The position numbers and the translations under genes were made by a program. Positions 8,580-16,588 of a stretch of DNA of 64,000 nt are shown one piece after another (position 1 is the stretch's first letter; each line of letters begins with the position of its first letter). The notes under the pieces are model-generated. The model was not told the DNA's origin. It saw only the letters and a program-made list of their open reading frames with translations, and did not search any database. This DNA is from Flavobacterium agri. Lineage in GTDB: Bacteria; Bacteroidota; Bacteroidia; Flavobacteriales; Flavobacteriaceae. Location: assembly GCF_013401995.1 (NCBI RefSeq), contig NZ_JACBJI010000001.1, positions 204,372 through 268,371 on the forward strand, read 5' to 3'.

Positions 8580-8612
8580 TTGGGGATTTGTCAAAACTGC
8601 GGCTTATTTTTG
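8580..8612 (+). promoter_or_regulatory. Promoter of the ClC-HPP operon
   Basis: TTG (8580-8582), a 22-base spacer and TATTTTTG (8605-8612) match the flavobacterial consensus. The ATG at 8627 follows 14 bases later. Confidence 0.65.
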
Positions 8613-8626
8613 CATAAATCCGCACA

Positions 8627-9895
8627 ATGACTTCAAAATCCCAAACCAGGCTTAAACTTCTTTCGGTAAAATGGATCAAACTACTTGGCATCGCTTTGCT
8701 GATCGGTGCGTTTTCGGCGTTCGTCGCGATCACGCTCAAATCGGCCACCGAATATTACGAGGAAATGCTATTCGAGAAATCGATCCATTCCAAATGGTTG
8801 CTGCTCGTTTTCCCGCTTGTCGGACTAGCGGCGATTTTCGTGCTCAGGCAACATCTGTTCAGGAAGAAAGAGAACAAAGGCATTGCCGAGGTTTTCGATA
8901 GCCTGAAAACGGGAAAAGGGCTTCCACTGTACAAAATCCCATCACACTTTTTGAATGGTTTACTCACCGTCGTTTTCGGAGGCACGACGGGAATTGAAGT
9001 TTCCACGGTGGTTGCATCCGCAGCCGTCGGATCGGTCACGCACGACAAGCAAAATTTCTTCAGGAAATACAAGACCGAAATGATTTGCGCAGGGATTTCC
9101 TCGGGTTTGACCGCACTTTTCAACAGTCCGCTTGCCGGGATTTTGTTCTCGCTCGAAGTCGTGTCGCGCAAAAAATCGTTCAAGGCATTGCTGATCATGG
9201 CTTTCGCGTGCCTGTCTGCGCTGGTCGTGAGCCATTTTTTCAGTCCGGGAACACTGTTTGAGGTCAACGTCACGCACTGGAACGTTTCCGCATTGCCGTA
9301 TCTGGCGGTATTCGCGATTTTCGCCGCGTTGAATTCGGTATATCTCACCAAAAGCGTTTTGTGGTTCAAATCGAAATCGGCCTTGTTTTCAAAACCCGAA
9401 TACAAGATTTTGCCCGCTGCCGTCATAATTGGCATCGGTTTGGTTGTTTTGCCACAATTGTACGGAGACGGCTATCACGGCATCAAGGTGCTTTTCCGCG
9501 AGTCGGATGCGGCCTTTTCACTCGGTTTGGTCGCTCTTCTGATTTCCCTGTTGGTCATCAAGCCGCTTCTCACGGCCGTTACGCTTTGGGGCGGAGGCGA
9601 CGGAGGCGTTTTCGCACCGAGCCTTGTCACGGGTGCGATAGCGGGCTTGCTGTTCGCATTGGTTGCCAATCATTTTTTCGACGCCAGACTTATTCCGATA
9701 AACTTCATGCTGATCGGTATGGCGGCCGTTTTGAGCGCCACGATACAAGCGCCTTTGACCGCGGTTTTCCTCGTTTGCGGCATCACCGGGAATTACGTGC
9801 TGTTGTTGCCGCTGCTTTTGGTTTGCTGCCTCAGCGGATTCTCGGCCAAAAAAATGTATCCGTTCACGGTGTATACTTATAAACCCGCAGCCTGA
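8627..9895 (+). CDS. ClC-type chloride channel/antiporter
   Basis: A 422-residue polytopic ClC protein. It has the GGVFAPSLVTG selectivity motif near 325-335, and the region GGTTGIEVSTV near 118-128 keeps a glutamate at the gating position expected in G(K/R)EGP. The N-terminal GSGIP motif is not recognisable (NKGIAEVF is at that place), so ion selectivity is uncertain. No C-terminal CBS domains are present. The stop codon overlaps the next ATG by one base (TGATG), giving a translationally coupled pair with the HPP protein. Confidence 0.9.
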   Translation: MTSKSQTRLKLLSVKWIKLLGIALLIGAFSAFVAITLKSATEYYEEMLFEKSIHSKWLLLVFPLVGLAAIFVLRQHLFRKKENKGIAEVFDSLKTGKGLPLYKIPSHFLNGLLTVVFGGTTGIEVSTVVASAAVGSVTHDKQNFFRKYKTEMICAGISSGLTALFNSPLAGILFSLEVVSRKKSFKALLIMAFACLSALVVSHFFSPGTLFEVNVTHWNVSALPYLAVFAIFAALNSVYLTKSVLWFKSKSALFSKPEYKILPAAVIIGIGLVVLPQLYGDGYHGIKVLFRESDAAFSLGLVALLISLLVIKPLLTAVTLWGGGDGGVFAPSLVTGAIAGLLFALVANHFFDARLIPINFMLIGMAAVLSATIQAPLTAVFLVCGITGNYVLLLPLLLVCCLSGFSAKKMYPFTVYTYKPAA

Positions 9896-10494
9896 TGCCG
9901 ATAGAAAAAATCAAACGTACGTACCGCAAGACGCGCTATGTGTTGTATAAGGAAACGCTTGTCGATTTTCGCGAACATTTTTGGGCGTTCATCGGATCTT
10001 TCGTAGGATTGGGCATCGTTTCGTGGTTGCAGTATCAAGCGTTCCCGCAACAGGATTATGTGTTCTTGATCGGTTCGTTCGGAGCGTCTTGCGTATTGGT
10101 TTACGGCGTGATCCAAAGTCCGCTTGCGCAACCCCGGAATTTGATCGGCGGGCATTTGGTTTCGGCGTTTACCGGTGTTTTGGTCACGAAATTGGTTCCC
10201 GAAATCTGGATTGCCGCGCCTTTGGCCGTTTCACTTTCGATCGTGTTCATGCAAATCACCAAGACGTTGCATCCGCCGGGTGGCGCGACGGCATTGATCG
10301 CGGTCACGGGTTCGCCCCAAATCAAGGCGCTTGGGTTCGAATATGTGCTTTCTCCTGTTTTGAGCGGTGCGACGATCCTTTTGGTATGTGCACTGATTTT
10401 CAACAACGTGACTTCGAAGCGCCATTATCCGAACCATAAAAAAGTGTATCATCTTAAGCGCAAGTATATTTTCAAGCGCAAAATGAACGCCTAA
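9895..10494 (+). CDS. HPP family membrane protein
   Basis: A 199-residue integral membrane protein of the HPP family. It has four to five hydrophobic segments and the signature HPPGGATALIAV near 123-134, preceded by QSPLAQPRNLIGGH. Members have been linked to nitrite transport in chloroplasts and cyanobacteria; the role in Bacteroidota is unknown. Coupling to the ClC gene suggests anion handling, which is inference. The C-terminus is a basic tail. Confidence 0.88.
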   Translation: MPIEKIKRTYRKTRYVLYKETLVDFREHFWAFIGSFVGLGIVSWLQYQAFPQQDYVFLIGSFGASCVLVYGVIQSPLAQPRNLIGGHLVSAFTGVLVTKLVPEIWIAAPLAVSLSIVFMQITKTLHPPGGATALIAVTGSPQIKALGFEYVLSPVLSGATILLVCALIFNNVTSKRHYPNHKKVYHLKRKYIFKRKMNA

Positions 10495-10578
10495 TGCGGT
10501 TTACATCTTTTCCATAAACTGTTACAACGGCTTGTTTGGGCCTTGCCGAGTCTGTAATTTAGTAGGAAAAGATACCTT

Positions 10579-12129
10579 ATGAAACTTGCATTGCCCCGAA
10601 TTTTATGGATTGCGTTTTTTTCCATCATCGTTTTTTCGTGTAAGAAAAACGACGGACAGCTTTCCCAGGATCCGAAAGATCGTTATGCTTTGGATGCTGC
10701 GCAATCGGACGAATTTTATACAAAACATCCCGAATTCAAATCGTATAGATCCAAAATTTCTGAACTCTATACATCGGACGGTAACAAAATGTTGTGGTAC
10801 GACAAGGACGGCCGCATCGATTTTGCCGAAGTACTGTATGACAAAGCGCTCCAGATCGAGAAAGAAGGCGTTCCTGTCGACCTTCCTTACAAAAGCGAAT
10901 ACGCCGACCTTTTCGAGCAGCGCGACACCAAAAAGCCTTCGACCGAAGACGATATGCTTGTAAGTGCGCTGTACATTTTTTATGTGGATAAGGTGTATGC
11001 GGGAATTCCGCCCGTGCAAAGCCGTAAAATGGGATGGTTCCTGCCGCGCAAAAAGATTTCGTACGTGAGTTATCTCGATACGCTTATGCAAGATCCGAGT
11101 TTGCTCAAAGCCGGAAAAATGGAAACGTTTTCCCAATACGAGAACCTTCGCAAAGCACTCGGAAAATACCGTGAAATCGAGAAAAAAGGCGGTTGGGCAA
11201 CGATTGCTTCGATTGGTAAGAAGACGTTGAAAAAAGGCGATTCGGATGCTATTGTGGCTCAAGTGCGTAAACGCTTAACCATTTCGGGCGACCTCAATAG
11301 CGATTCGGGCAGCCTGGTTTTCGATGCTGAACTCGAGGATGCGATAGTTTCATTCAACAAACGTCGGTTTATGGACGACAAGATCATAAACGCCGAACTT
11401 ATAAAAGAGTTGAATGTTCCCGTTTCGGAACGCATCAAGACCATCGTCGTCAATATGGAACGCTGCCGCTGGATTTCGCCCGATTTCGAGAAAGCATTCG
11501 AATATGTGGCCGTGAACATCCCGTCGTATCATCTCACGTATATCAAAGACGGAAAACCCGCGCTCGAATCGAACGTGGTCGTCGGGAAAGCGCTCAACAA
11601 AACCGTCGTGTTCAGCGGGAAAATGAGTTATCTGGTGTTCAGTCCGTATTGGAACATCCCGAAATCTATCGTGAAAAAGGAAATAGAACCTAATATTGCC
11701 AAAGATCCGAACTATCTCGAAAAGGAAAACATCGAAAAAGTAGGGGAGAACTATCGTCAGAAACCCGGTCCGAAAAACTCGCTTGGGCTTGTGAAATTCA
11801 TGTTTCCGAACAACAACAACATTTACCTGCACGATTCGCCGGCCAAGAGTTTGTTCAATCGCGATGAGCGTGCGTTCAGCCACGGTTGCGTGCGTGTGCA
11901 GAAAGCCAAGGAACTCGCGTATAAAATTCTTGAGGACGACAAGAGAATGTCGCGCAGCAAAATTGATGAAGCGATGAATTCGGGTGAAGAGAAGCAGTAT
12001 CCGTTGAACAGGAAAATCCCGGTTTACATCGCGTATTTCACTGCGATGGCCGATGAGAACGGCAATGTGGCGTTTTTTGACGATGTGTACAATCGCGATC
12101 CTAGATTGGCGCGTTTGCTTTACAATTAA
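10579..12129 (+). CDS. YcbB-type L,D-transpeptidase lipoprotein
   Basis: A 516-residue periplasmic lipoprotein that likely cross-links or anchors peptidoglycan through 3-3 linkages. The signal ends in VFSC (lipid-anchored Cys). A helical scaffold and a peptidoglycan-binding-like segment (about 225-290) precede the YkuD catalytic domain (about 310-480). The catalytic motif is SHGCVRV with Cys437, and HDSP lies upstream of it. It is large for the family but normal for YcbB-like enzymes. It is a single-gene unit, convergent with LigD. Confidence 0.9.
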   Translation: MKLALPRILWIAFFSIIVFSCKKNDGQLSQDPKDRYALDAAQSDEFYTKHPEFKSYRSKISELYTSDGNKMLWYDKDGRIDFAEVLYDKALQIEKEGVPVDLPYKSEYADLFEQRDTKKPSTEDDMLVSALYIFYVDKVYAGIPPVQSRKMGWFLPRKKISYVSYLDTLMQDPSLLKAGKMETFSQYENLRKALGKYREIEKKGGWATIASIGKKTLKKGDSDAIVAQVRKRLTISGDLNSDSGSLVFDAELEDAIVSFNKRRFMDDKIINAELIKELNVPVSERIKTIVVNMERCRWISPDFEKAFEYVAVNIPSYHLTYIKDGKPALESNVVVGKALNKTVVFSGKMSYLVFSPYWNIPKSIVKKEIEPNIAKDPNYLEKENIEKVGENYRQKPGPKNSLGLVKFMFPNNNNIYLHDSPAKSLFNRDERAFSHGCVRVQKAKELAYKILEDDKRMSRSKIDEAMNSGEEKQYPLNRKIPVYIAYFTAMADENGNVAFFDDVYNRDPRLARLLYN

Positions 12130-12136
12130 TTTTTTG

Positions 12137-12183
12137 AACCATTAAATTCATTAAAGCCACGAAACTTAATGGACTTAATGGTT
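12137..12183. terminator. Long inverted repeat between convergent genes, probable bidirectional terminator
   Basis: AACCATTAAATTCATTAA (12137-12154) pairs with TTAATGGACTTAATGGTT (12166-12183) with two mismatches over 18 bp. The loop is AGCCACGAAAC. T-rich or A-rich runs flank both sides (TTTTTT before and AAATTTTTT after), so it can stop transcription of both the L,D-transpeptidase and LigD. Confidence 0.6.
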
Positions 12184-12195
12184 TAAATTTTTTAC

Positions 12196-14859
12196 TTACA
12201 GATTTTTTAAAACCGATTTAAGGTCGATCGCATTGTCGAAAAAATCAGCCCATAAATCGCCTTTTTGCGCAAGTCTTTTCGGAATCGTATTGATGTTGTA
12301 GGCTTTAAGGTCGAGGTCGTCGTTGATTTCGTCCCATTGCAAAGGCGTGCTCACACCGGCGCCTTCTCTCGGACGAATCGAATAGATGCTCGCCATCGTT
12401 TTGCCTTTGCCGTTTTGCAGAAAATCGAGGTAGACTTTTCCTTTGCGTTTTGATGGAAGCCGTTCCAAACTCGTAATATCGGGTAAATCGCGATGTACGA
12501 TCTGGCTCACGAGATGCGAGAATTCACGCGTTTGTTCGTAGGTATATTTCGGTTTTACGGGAATGAAGACGTGCAATCCGTTTCCGCCCGACGTCTTGAT
12601 ATACGCCGGAACATTGAGCTTGTCTAGGATTTCCTTGACTTTATGTGCGGTCCTGACGATGTTTTCGAGCGGTGCGCCTTTCGGATCGAAGTCGAAAATG
12701 ATATAATCCGGATGGTCGAGCGTCTTGATGCGGCTGCTCCAAGGATTGATCTCGATGCAGCCGATGTTGGCCATGTACAACAACGTATCCTTGTCATTGC
12801 AAACCAGCCAGGTCACAGGTTCGCTTTTGGAATCGGATTGGATTTCGATCGTTTTGGCCCATTTGGGCGCGGAATCGGCCACGTTTTTCTGGAAAAAGCC
12901 TTCGGATTTGATGCCGTCGGGTGTTCGCCTCATCGACTGGGGGCGGTCTTTGAGATACGGTAAAATCACATCAGAAATGGAATTGTAATAAGCGATTACG
13001 TCTCCTTTGGTGATTTTCTCTTTTGGCCAAAAGATTTTGTCGAGGTTTGAGAATTCGACTTTTTTGGACAAGGTCGGGATATCGGCGGTTTTGGTTTTTT
13101 GGATTTTCACGGGATTGTTTTTTGTCGTTTTTTTGTTGGGAGAGGTTCCTCGACTACGCTCGGAACCTACTCCGAGCGCAGTCGAGGAGTCCTCTAAAAC
13201 ATCAGTATCCACCGCGCTCAATTCAAGCTTCACATCCTTCGCCTTCTTATCGATCCTCAAACCTTGATACACCGGATGTCGCATCGAATTGGTTTCGGTA
13301 AACTCAGAAAAACGGATGTTAGCGACCAATTTCGGCGTAACCCAATGCACGTTTTTCTCCCTTGGCGGATTTTTGAAAGCCGATGTCTTGCGTTCCAATT
13401 TGTCGAGTTTTCCGCGCAAATCGTTCAAGATATCTTGAGTATAGCCGCTGCCGACTTTCCCTGAATACATAAAATCCTTGCCGTCGTAATAACCACACAG
13501 CAAAGCGCCCAGACCTTTTCGGCTGCCCGAAGGTTCGGTGAACCCGCCGATGACCATTTCCTGTTGTTTTTCGGTCTTGATCTTGAGCCAGTCTTTGGTG
13601 CGTTTTCCCGTAGCGTATGTCGAAGCGATTTTTTTGGCGATGATGCCTTCGCCTTGTTGCTTTTCTGCTTTTTCGAACGCTTTGATACCGTCACCGATCG
13701 TGTGGTCGGAATACACGATGTTCTTCAATTTCGGAAGCACCGATTTGAGGATTTTCTTGCGTTGCAGCAAATCGAGTGCGCGCAGGTCGTAATTTCCGAA
13801 ATACAAAATGTCGAACACGTAGAATTTCATCGTGCCGCGATTTGGATTTTCCTCCCGGTTCTGCAACCATTGGAAACGACTTTTTCCGTTGTCGTCCTCG
13901 ATTACGATTTCACCGTCGAGAATAATGTCTTGCCCAATGGCTGAAAGCGTTTCGGCTATTTCGGGATATTTTTTGTTGAACGAGATGCCGTTCCGTGAAA
14001 TCAGTTCGCATTCGCCGTTGCGGATTTCAGCCAACGCGCGGTATCCGTCGAATTTGGTTTCGAAAAGCCAGTCGTCGCTGTCGAAAGGCGCATCGGCCAA
14101 AGTGGCCAGTTGAGGCGACCAGCCCGACGGGAATTTGTCCAATCGTTTGGCTTCGACAAGATCTTCGGACGAAAACGCTTCTTTTTTTGCAGATTTCTGT
14201 TCAGCCACAGCTTTCTTCTGGACGGCTTTTCGTTCGGCAGCCGATTTTTTCGTGCCGTCTTTTTTTCGCTCGCTCGCCCAAACGTCGTTTCCTTTGGCGA
14301 TCGCGTCGAAATCGCGTCCGGTCAGGATCGAATAAGGATTGTACGCCACATCTTTTCCCGAAAAGGCGTCTTTGTGTTTGATCAAAAGCCATTGGTTTTC
14401 GCCACGTCCGTGCATTTGCACAAGAGCCCAACTGCCTTTGAGTTTTTCGCCGTGCAGCACGATTTTGATCGAACCCGATTTGTGCTGCTTTTTCATTTCG
14501 GCATTCTGTTTGGCGAGCGGGATTTCTCCTTCGGGTTCGTAGGTGCCGATGTCCCACACCATGACCGTTCCTCCTCCGTATTCGCCTTTCGGGATCGTGC
14601 CTTCGAAGTCGATATAATCCATCGGATGATCTTCCACGTGCATCGCCAAACGTTTGTCTGACGGATTTCCCGACGGACCTTTCGGCACGGCCCAACTTAC
14701 CAATACACCGTCTATTTCTAACCTGAAATCGTAGTGCAGGTGAGAGGCCGCGTGTTTCTGGACCACAAATCGCAATTCGCCTTTAGACGGTTTTTTGACG
14801 CCTTTGGGTTCGGCGGTTTTTTTGAAGTCGCGTTTTTGGTTGTATTTCGTTAGAGTCAT
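12196..14859 (-). CDS. ligD: Multidomain non-homologous end-joining DNA ligase LigD
   Basis: An 887-residue LigD with domains in the order phosphoesterase, ligase, polymerase. The N-terminal 3'-phosphoesterase (about 28-165) shows HLHYDFRLE and GTIPKGEYGGG. The ATP-dependent ligase domain (about 245-545) has the adenylation lysine Lys269 in KFDGYR. The primase-polymerase domain (about 610-880) has DFDPKGA as the metal site. Together with Ku, encoded 213 bases upstream on the same strand, it joins double-strand breaks. Residues 555-573, in the linker before the polymerase domain, are encoded by an inserted palindromic repeat (see separate entry). Confidence 0.95.
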   Translation of the reverse strand: MTLTKYNQKRDFKKTAEPKGVKKPSKGELRFVVQKHAASHLHYDFRLEIDGVLVSWAVPKGPSGNPSDKRLAMHVEDHPMDYIDFEGTIPKGEYGGGTVMVWDIGTYEPEGEIPLAKQNAEMKKQHKSGSIKIVLHGEKLKGSWALVQMHGRGENQWLLIKHKDAFSGKDVAYNPYSILTGRDFDAIAKGNDVWASERKKDGTKKSAAERKAVQKKAVAEQKSAKKEAFSSEDLVEAKRLDKFPSGWSPQLATLADAPFDSDDWLFETKFDGYRALAEIRNGECELISRNGISFNKKYPEIAETLSAIGQDIILDGEIVIEDDNGKSRFQWLQNREENPNRGTMKFYVFDILYFGNYDLRALDLLQRKKILKSVLPKLKNIVYSDHTIGDGIKAFEKAEKQQGEGIIAKKIASTYATGKRTKDWLKIKTEKQQEMVIGGFTEPSGSRKGLGALLCGYYDGKDFMYSGKVGSGYTQDILNDLRGKLDKLERKTSAFKNPPREKNVHWVTPKLVANIRFSEFTETNSMRHPVYQGLRIDKKAKDVKLELSAVDTDVLEDSSTALGVGSERSRGTSPNKKTTKNNPVKIQKTKTADIPTLSKKVEFSNLDKIFWPKEKITKGDVIAYYNSISDVILPYLKDRPQSMRRTPDGIKSEGFFQKNVADSAPKWAKTIEIQSDSKSEPVTWLVCNDKDTLLYMANIGCIEINPWSSRIKTLDHPDYIIFDFDPKGAPLENIVRTAHKVKEILDKLNVPAYIKTSGGNGLHVFIPVKPKYTYEQTREFSHLVSQIVHRDLPDITSLERLPSKRKGKVYLDFLQNGKGKTMASIYSIRPREGAGVSTPLQWDEINDDLDLKAYNINTIPKRLAQKGDLWADFFDNAIDLKSVLKNL
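13141..13195. repeat. Palindromic repeat inserted in frame within ligD
   Basis: The core arms CCTCGACTACGCTCGGA and TCCGAGCGCAGTCGAGG are complementary with one mismatch, around a 6-base loop (13165-13170). Outer AGAGG/CCTCT bases extend the symmetry. It encodes LEDSSTALGVGSERSRGTS, a small, polar, flexible stretch in the ligase-polymerase linker. Palindromes with a CGACT(A/G)CGCTC core are known as dispersed intergenic repeats in Bacteroidota, so insertion into a permissive linker is the likely origin. Confidence 0.7.
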
Positions 14860-15022
14860 TTTGTTAGATTTTTAGACACGCTACGCTTTGGACTGCAAGA
14901 CTTAAACTGGGCGTGTTATTGATTGTGCTGTTTGCGCTCCTTCAAAATGTCTTTCGTTGTTTTTCTTTTCCTTACGTTTTTTTCATCCCCACTTTTCGGT
15001 CTCGCGAGTATGCGATCTTGCT

Positions 15023-15076
15023 GTCTAAAGCAACGCGTGTCTAAAGTGCAGCGCGTCTAAAGCAAAGCGTGTCTAA
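15023..15076. repeat. 16-bp tandem repeat running into the Ku stop codon
   Basis: Three 16-base units (15023-15038, 15039-15054, 15055-15070) are followed by a partial fourth starting GTCTAA. The units share GTCTAAAG and a variable GC-rich end, for example GTCTAAAGCAACGCGT. The partial unit contains the Ku stop codon (complement of CTA at 15073-15075). The rest of the 14860-15022 spacer between ligD and ku holds no gene I can support. Confidence 0.75.
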
Positions 15077-15861
15077 TTCTTGATCGCCTCAAGACTCGCG
15101 CGTAATTGGTCGAGCAGATCATCGGCCGGATGGCGCTCTTTTTTCTTCGGTTCGTCTTTTGCCGCAGGAAGCTTTTTGCCTTTTGCAGCGGCTTTTTTCT
15201 TGATGAGTTTGAGCAATTCTTCCTTGTACGTGTCTTTGTATTTTTCAGGTTCGAACTTGTCTGTGAGCTGGTCGATGATGGTCATGGCCATATCGAGTTC
15301 CTTTTTGCTGATCGAAATGTTCTTGCCCGGAAGCTTCAATTCGTCGGGATCGCGCAAATCCTGTTCAAACCGAATCTGCACTAAAACGATCGCGTCGTCC
15401 TGTGGCGTCAATATTCCCAAGTGTTCCGACGATCTGATCACGAATTTGCACAACCCGACCTTTCCCGATTTCTTAAGGGCGTCGCGCAACAAAGCATAGG
15501 TTTTTTGCGCGATTTTGTCGGGTTCGACCAAATACGGCTTTTCGAGGTATTTCGATGGAATCTCGTCTTCCTTGACGAATTCGAAAATGTCGATGGTTTG
15601 CGTCTTTTCGGGCATCGCACGCGCGATTTCTTCCTTGTCGAGGATCACGTAATCGCCGTTTTCCTTTTTGTAGCCTTTGGCGATGTCATCCCACGGGACT
15701 TCTTTTCCGTCTTTTTTGCAAATCCGGACATATTCGATGCGGCAATGGTCTTTCTTGCGGATCATGTCGAGCTCGATGCGATGCGTCTGCGAACCGCTGT
15801 ACAGCTTGACCGGAATGCTGACCAACCCGAAGTTGATTCCGCCTTTCCAAAGTGCTTTCAT
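15073..15861 (-). CDS. ku: Ku DNA end-binding protein for NHEJ
   Basis: A 262-residue bacterial Ku that forms a homodimeric ring on broken DNA ends and recruits LigD. The family start ALWKGGINFGLVSIPVKLY is intact, followed by CRIEYVRICKKDGKEVPWDDI and the central bridge region around 120-180. The C-terminal tail (after about 215) is very Lys-rich, as in other bacterial Ku proteins where it aids DNA and LigD binding. I chose the ATG at 15861; an upstream GTG at 15879 would add six residues without similarity. It lies upstream of ligD on the same strand. Confidence 0.95.
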   Translation of the reverse strand: MKALWKGGINFGLVSIPVKLYSGSQTHRIELDMIRKKDHCRIEYVRICKKDGKEVPWDDIAKGYKKENGDYVILDKEEIARAMPEKTQTIDIFEFVKEDEIPSKYLEKPYLVEPDKIAQKTYALLRDALKKSGKVGLCKFVIRSSEHLGILTPQDDAIVLVQIRFEQDLRDPDELKLPGKNISISKKELDMAMTIIDQLTDKFEPEKYKDTYKEELLKLIKKKAAAKGKKLPAAKDEPKKKERHPADDLLDQLRASLEAIKN

Positions 15862-16201
15862 ACTATGTGAGGTTTTCACAAAGTTTTGGATTTCGCTTTA
15901 CAAACGGCTTATATGTTTTCGCCTAAAGCTTGCATTTTTAACACAATAAGAGAAATCTTGCAACTGGCGCGAATAATCGTGTAAGGGCATATCGCGACTA
16001 AATCCCAACCTTTGTCGGACTACCAAAAAAACTGGTCATGAATACCAACAATCCGCTAAAAACCATAAGTTCAAAACTCTGGTTGCAAACGAGAATCAGT
16101 TTCCTCAAAATGCGTTTTGCGGCGTCTGGAATGATGAAAGGTTAGATTCTGACCGATAAAAAACGTATTTTAGTATAACTCAATTTAATCCTACCACGCT
16201 C
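15862..16201. other. Divergent spacer between ku and the response regulator gene
   Basis: About 340 bases that must hold the promoters of two divergent units. I find no exact TAnnTTTG box for ku and only a weak TATTTTAG for the regulator. The only coding candidate is the 35-codon reading frame at 16038-16145. No hairpin or RNA gene stands out. Confidence 0.4.
16038..16145 (+). CDS. Possible 35-residue basic peptide
   Basis: An ATG-started frame of 35 codons encodes a basic peptide with a likely amphipathic helix (KTISSKLWLQTRISFLKM). It stands alone in the 340-base spacer between ku and the response regulator. Codon use and length alone do not prove it is translated; conservation in relatives would be needed. 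Confidence 0.25.
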   Translation: MNTNNPLKTISSKLWLQTRISFLKMRFAASGMMKG

Positions 16202-16585
16202 ATGGCTTCCCCAAGGCGATGTTTGTTTATAGACGATGATGCAGACGACCAAGAGTTCTTTTGTGATGCCGCTTTAAGTATCGATCCCCAAATCGAATGC
16301 ATTTTTGCCGATAACGGAATCGAGGCGATGACGAAACTCAACGACAGTGCGTTCACGCCCGATTTCATTTTTATAGACATGAACATGCCCCAGATGAACG
16401 GACGCGAAACCTTGTCGGAAATCAGGAAAATGGACCGCCTCAATATGGCCGCGGTCTATATGTACTCGACGGCCGCCGCACCTCGCATTACCGAGGAAAT
16501 CATGGCTTTGGGCGCAACCGATTTCCTGATCAAACCTTCGTCGGTCAAAGGATTGCAGGAAATGCTTGGGAAAATACTGAAATGA
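16202..16585 (+). CDS. Single-domain response regulator (CheY-like)
   Basis: A 127-residue receiver domain without an output domain. The acidic pocket is DDDADD near residues 11-16, the phospho-acceptor Asp lies in FIFIDMNMPQ, the switch Thr/Ser is in YMYSTAAAP, and the conserved Lys is in FLIKPSS. It belongs to the Rcp1-like group that pairs with PAS/phytochrome-type kinases. The large hybrid kinase starts three bases after its stop, so the two are one operon and probably one phosphorelay. Confidence 0.9.
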   Translation: MASPRRCLFIDDDADDQEFFCDAALSIDPQIECIFADNGIEAMTKLNDSAFTPDFIFIDMNMPQMNGRETLSEIRKMDRLNMAAVYMYSTAAAPRITEEIMALGATDFLIKPSSVKGLQEMLGKILK

Positions 16586-16588
16586 GGT

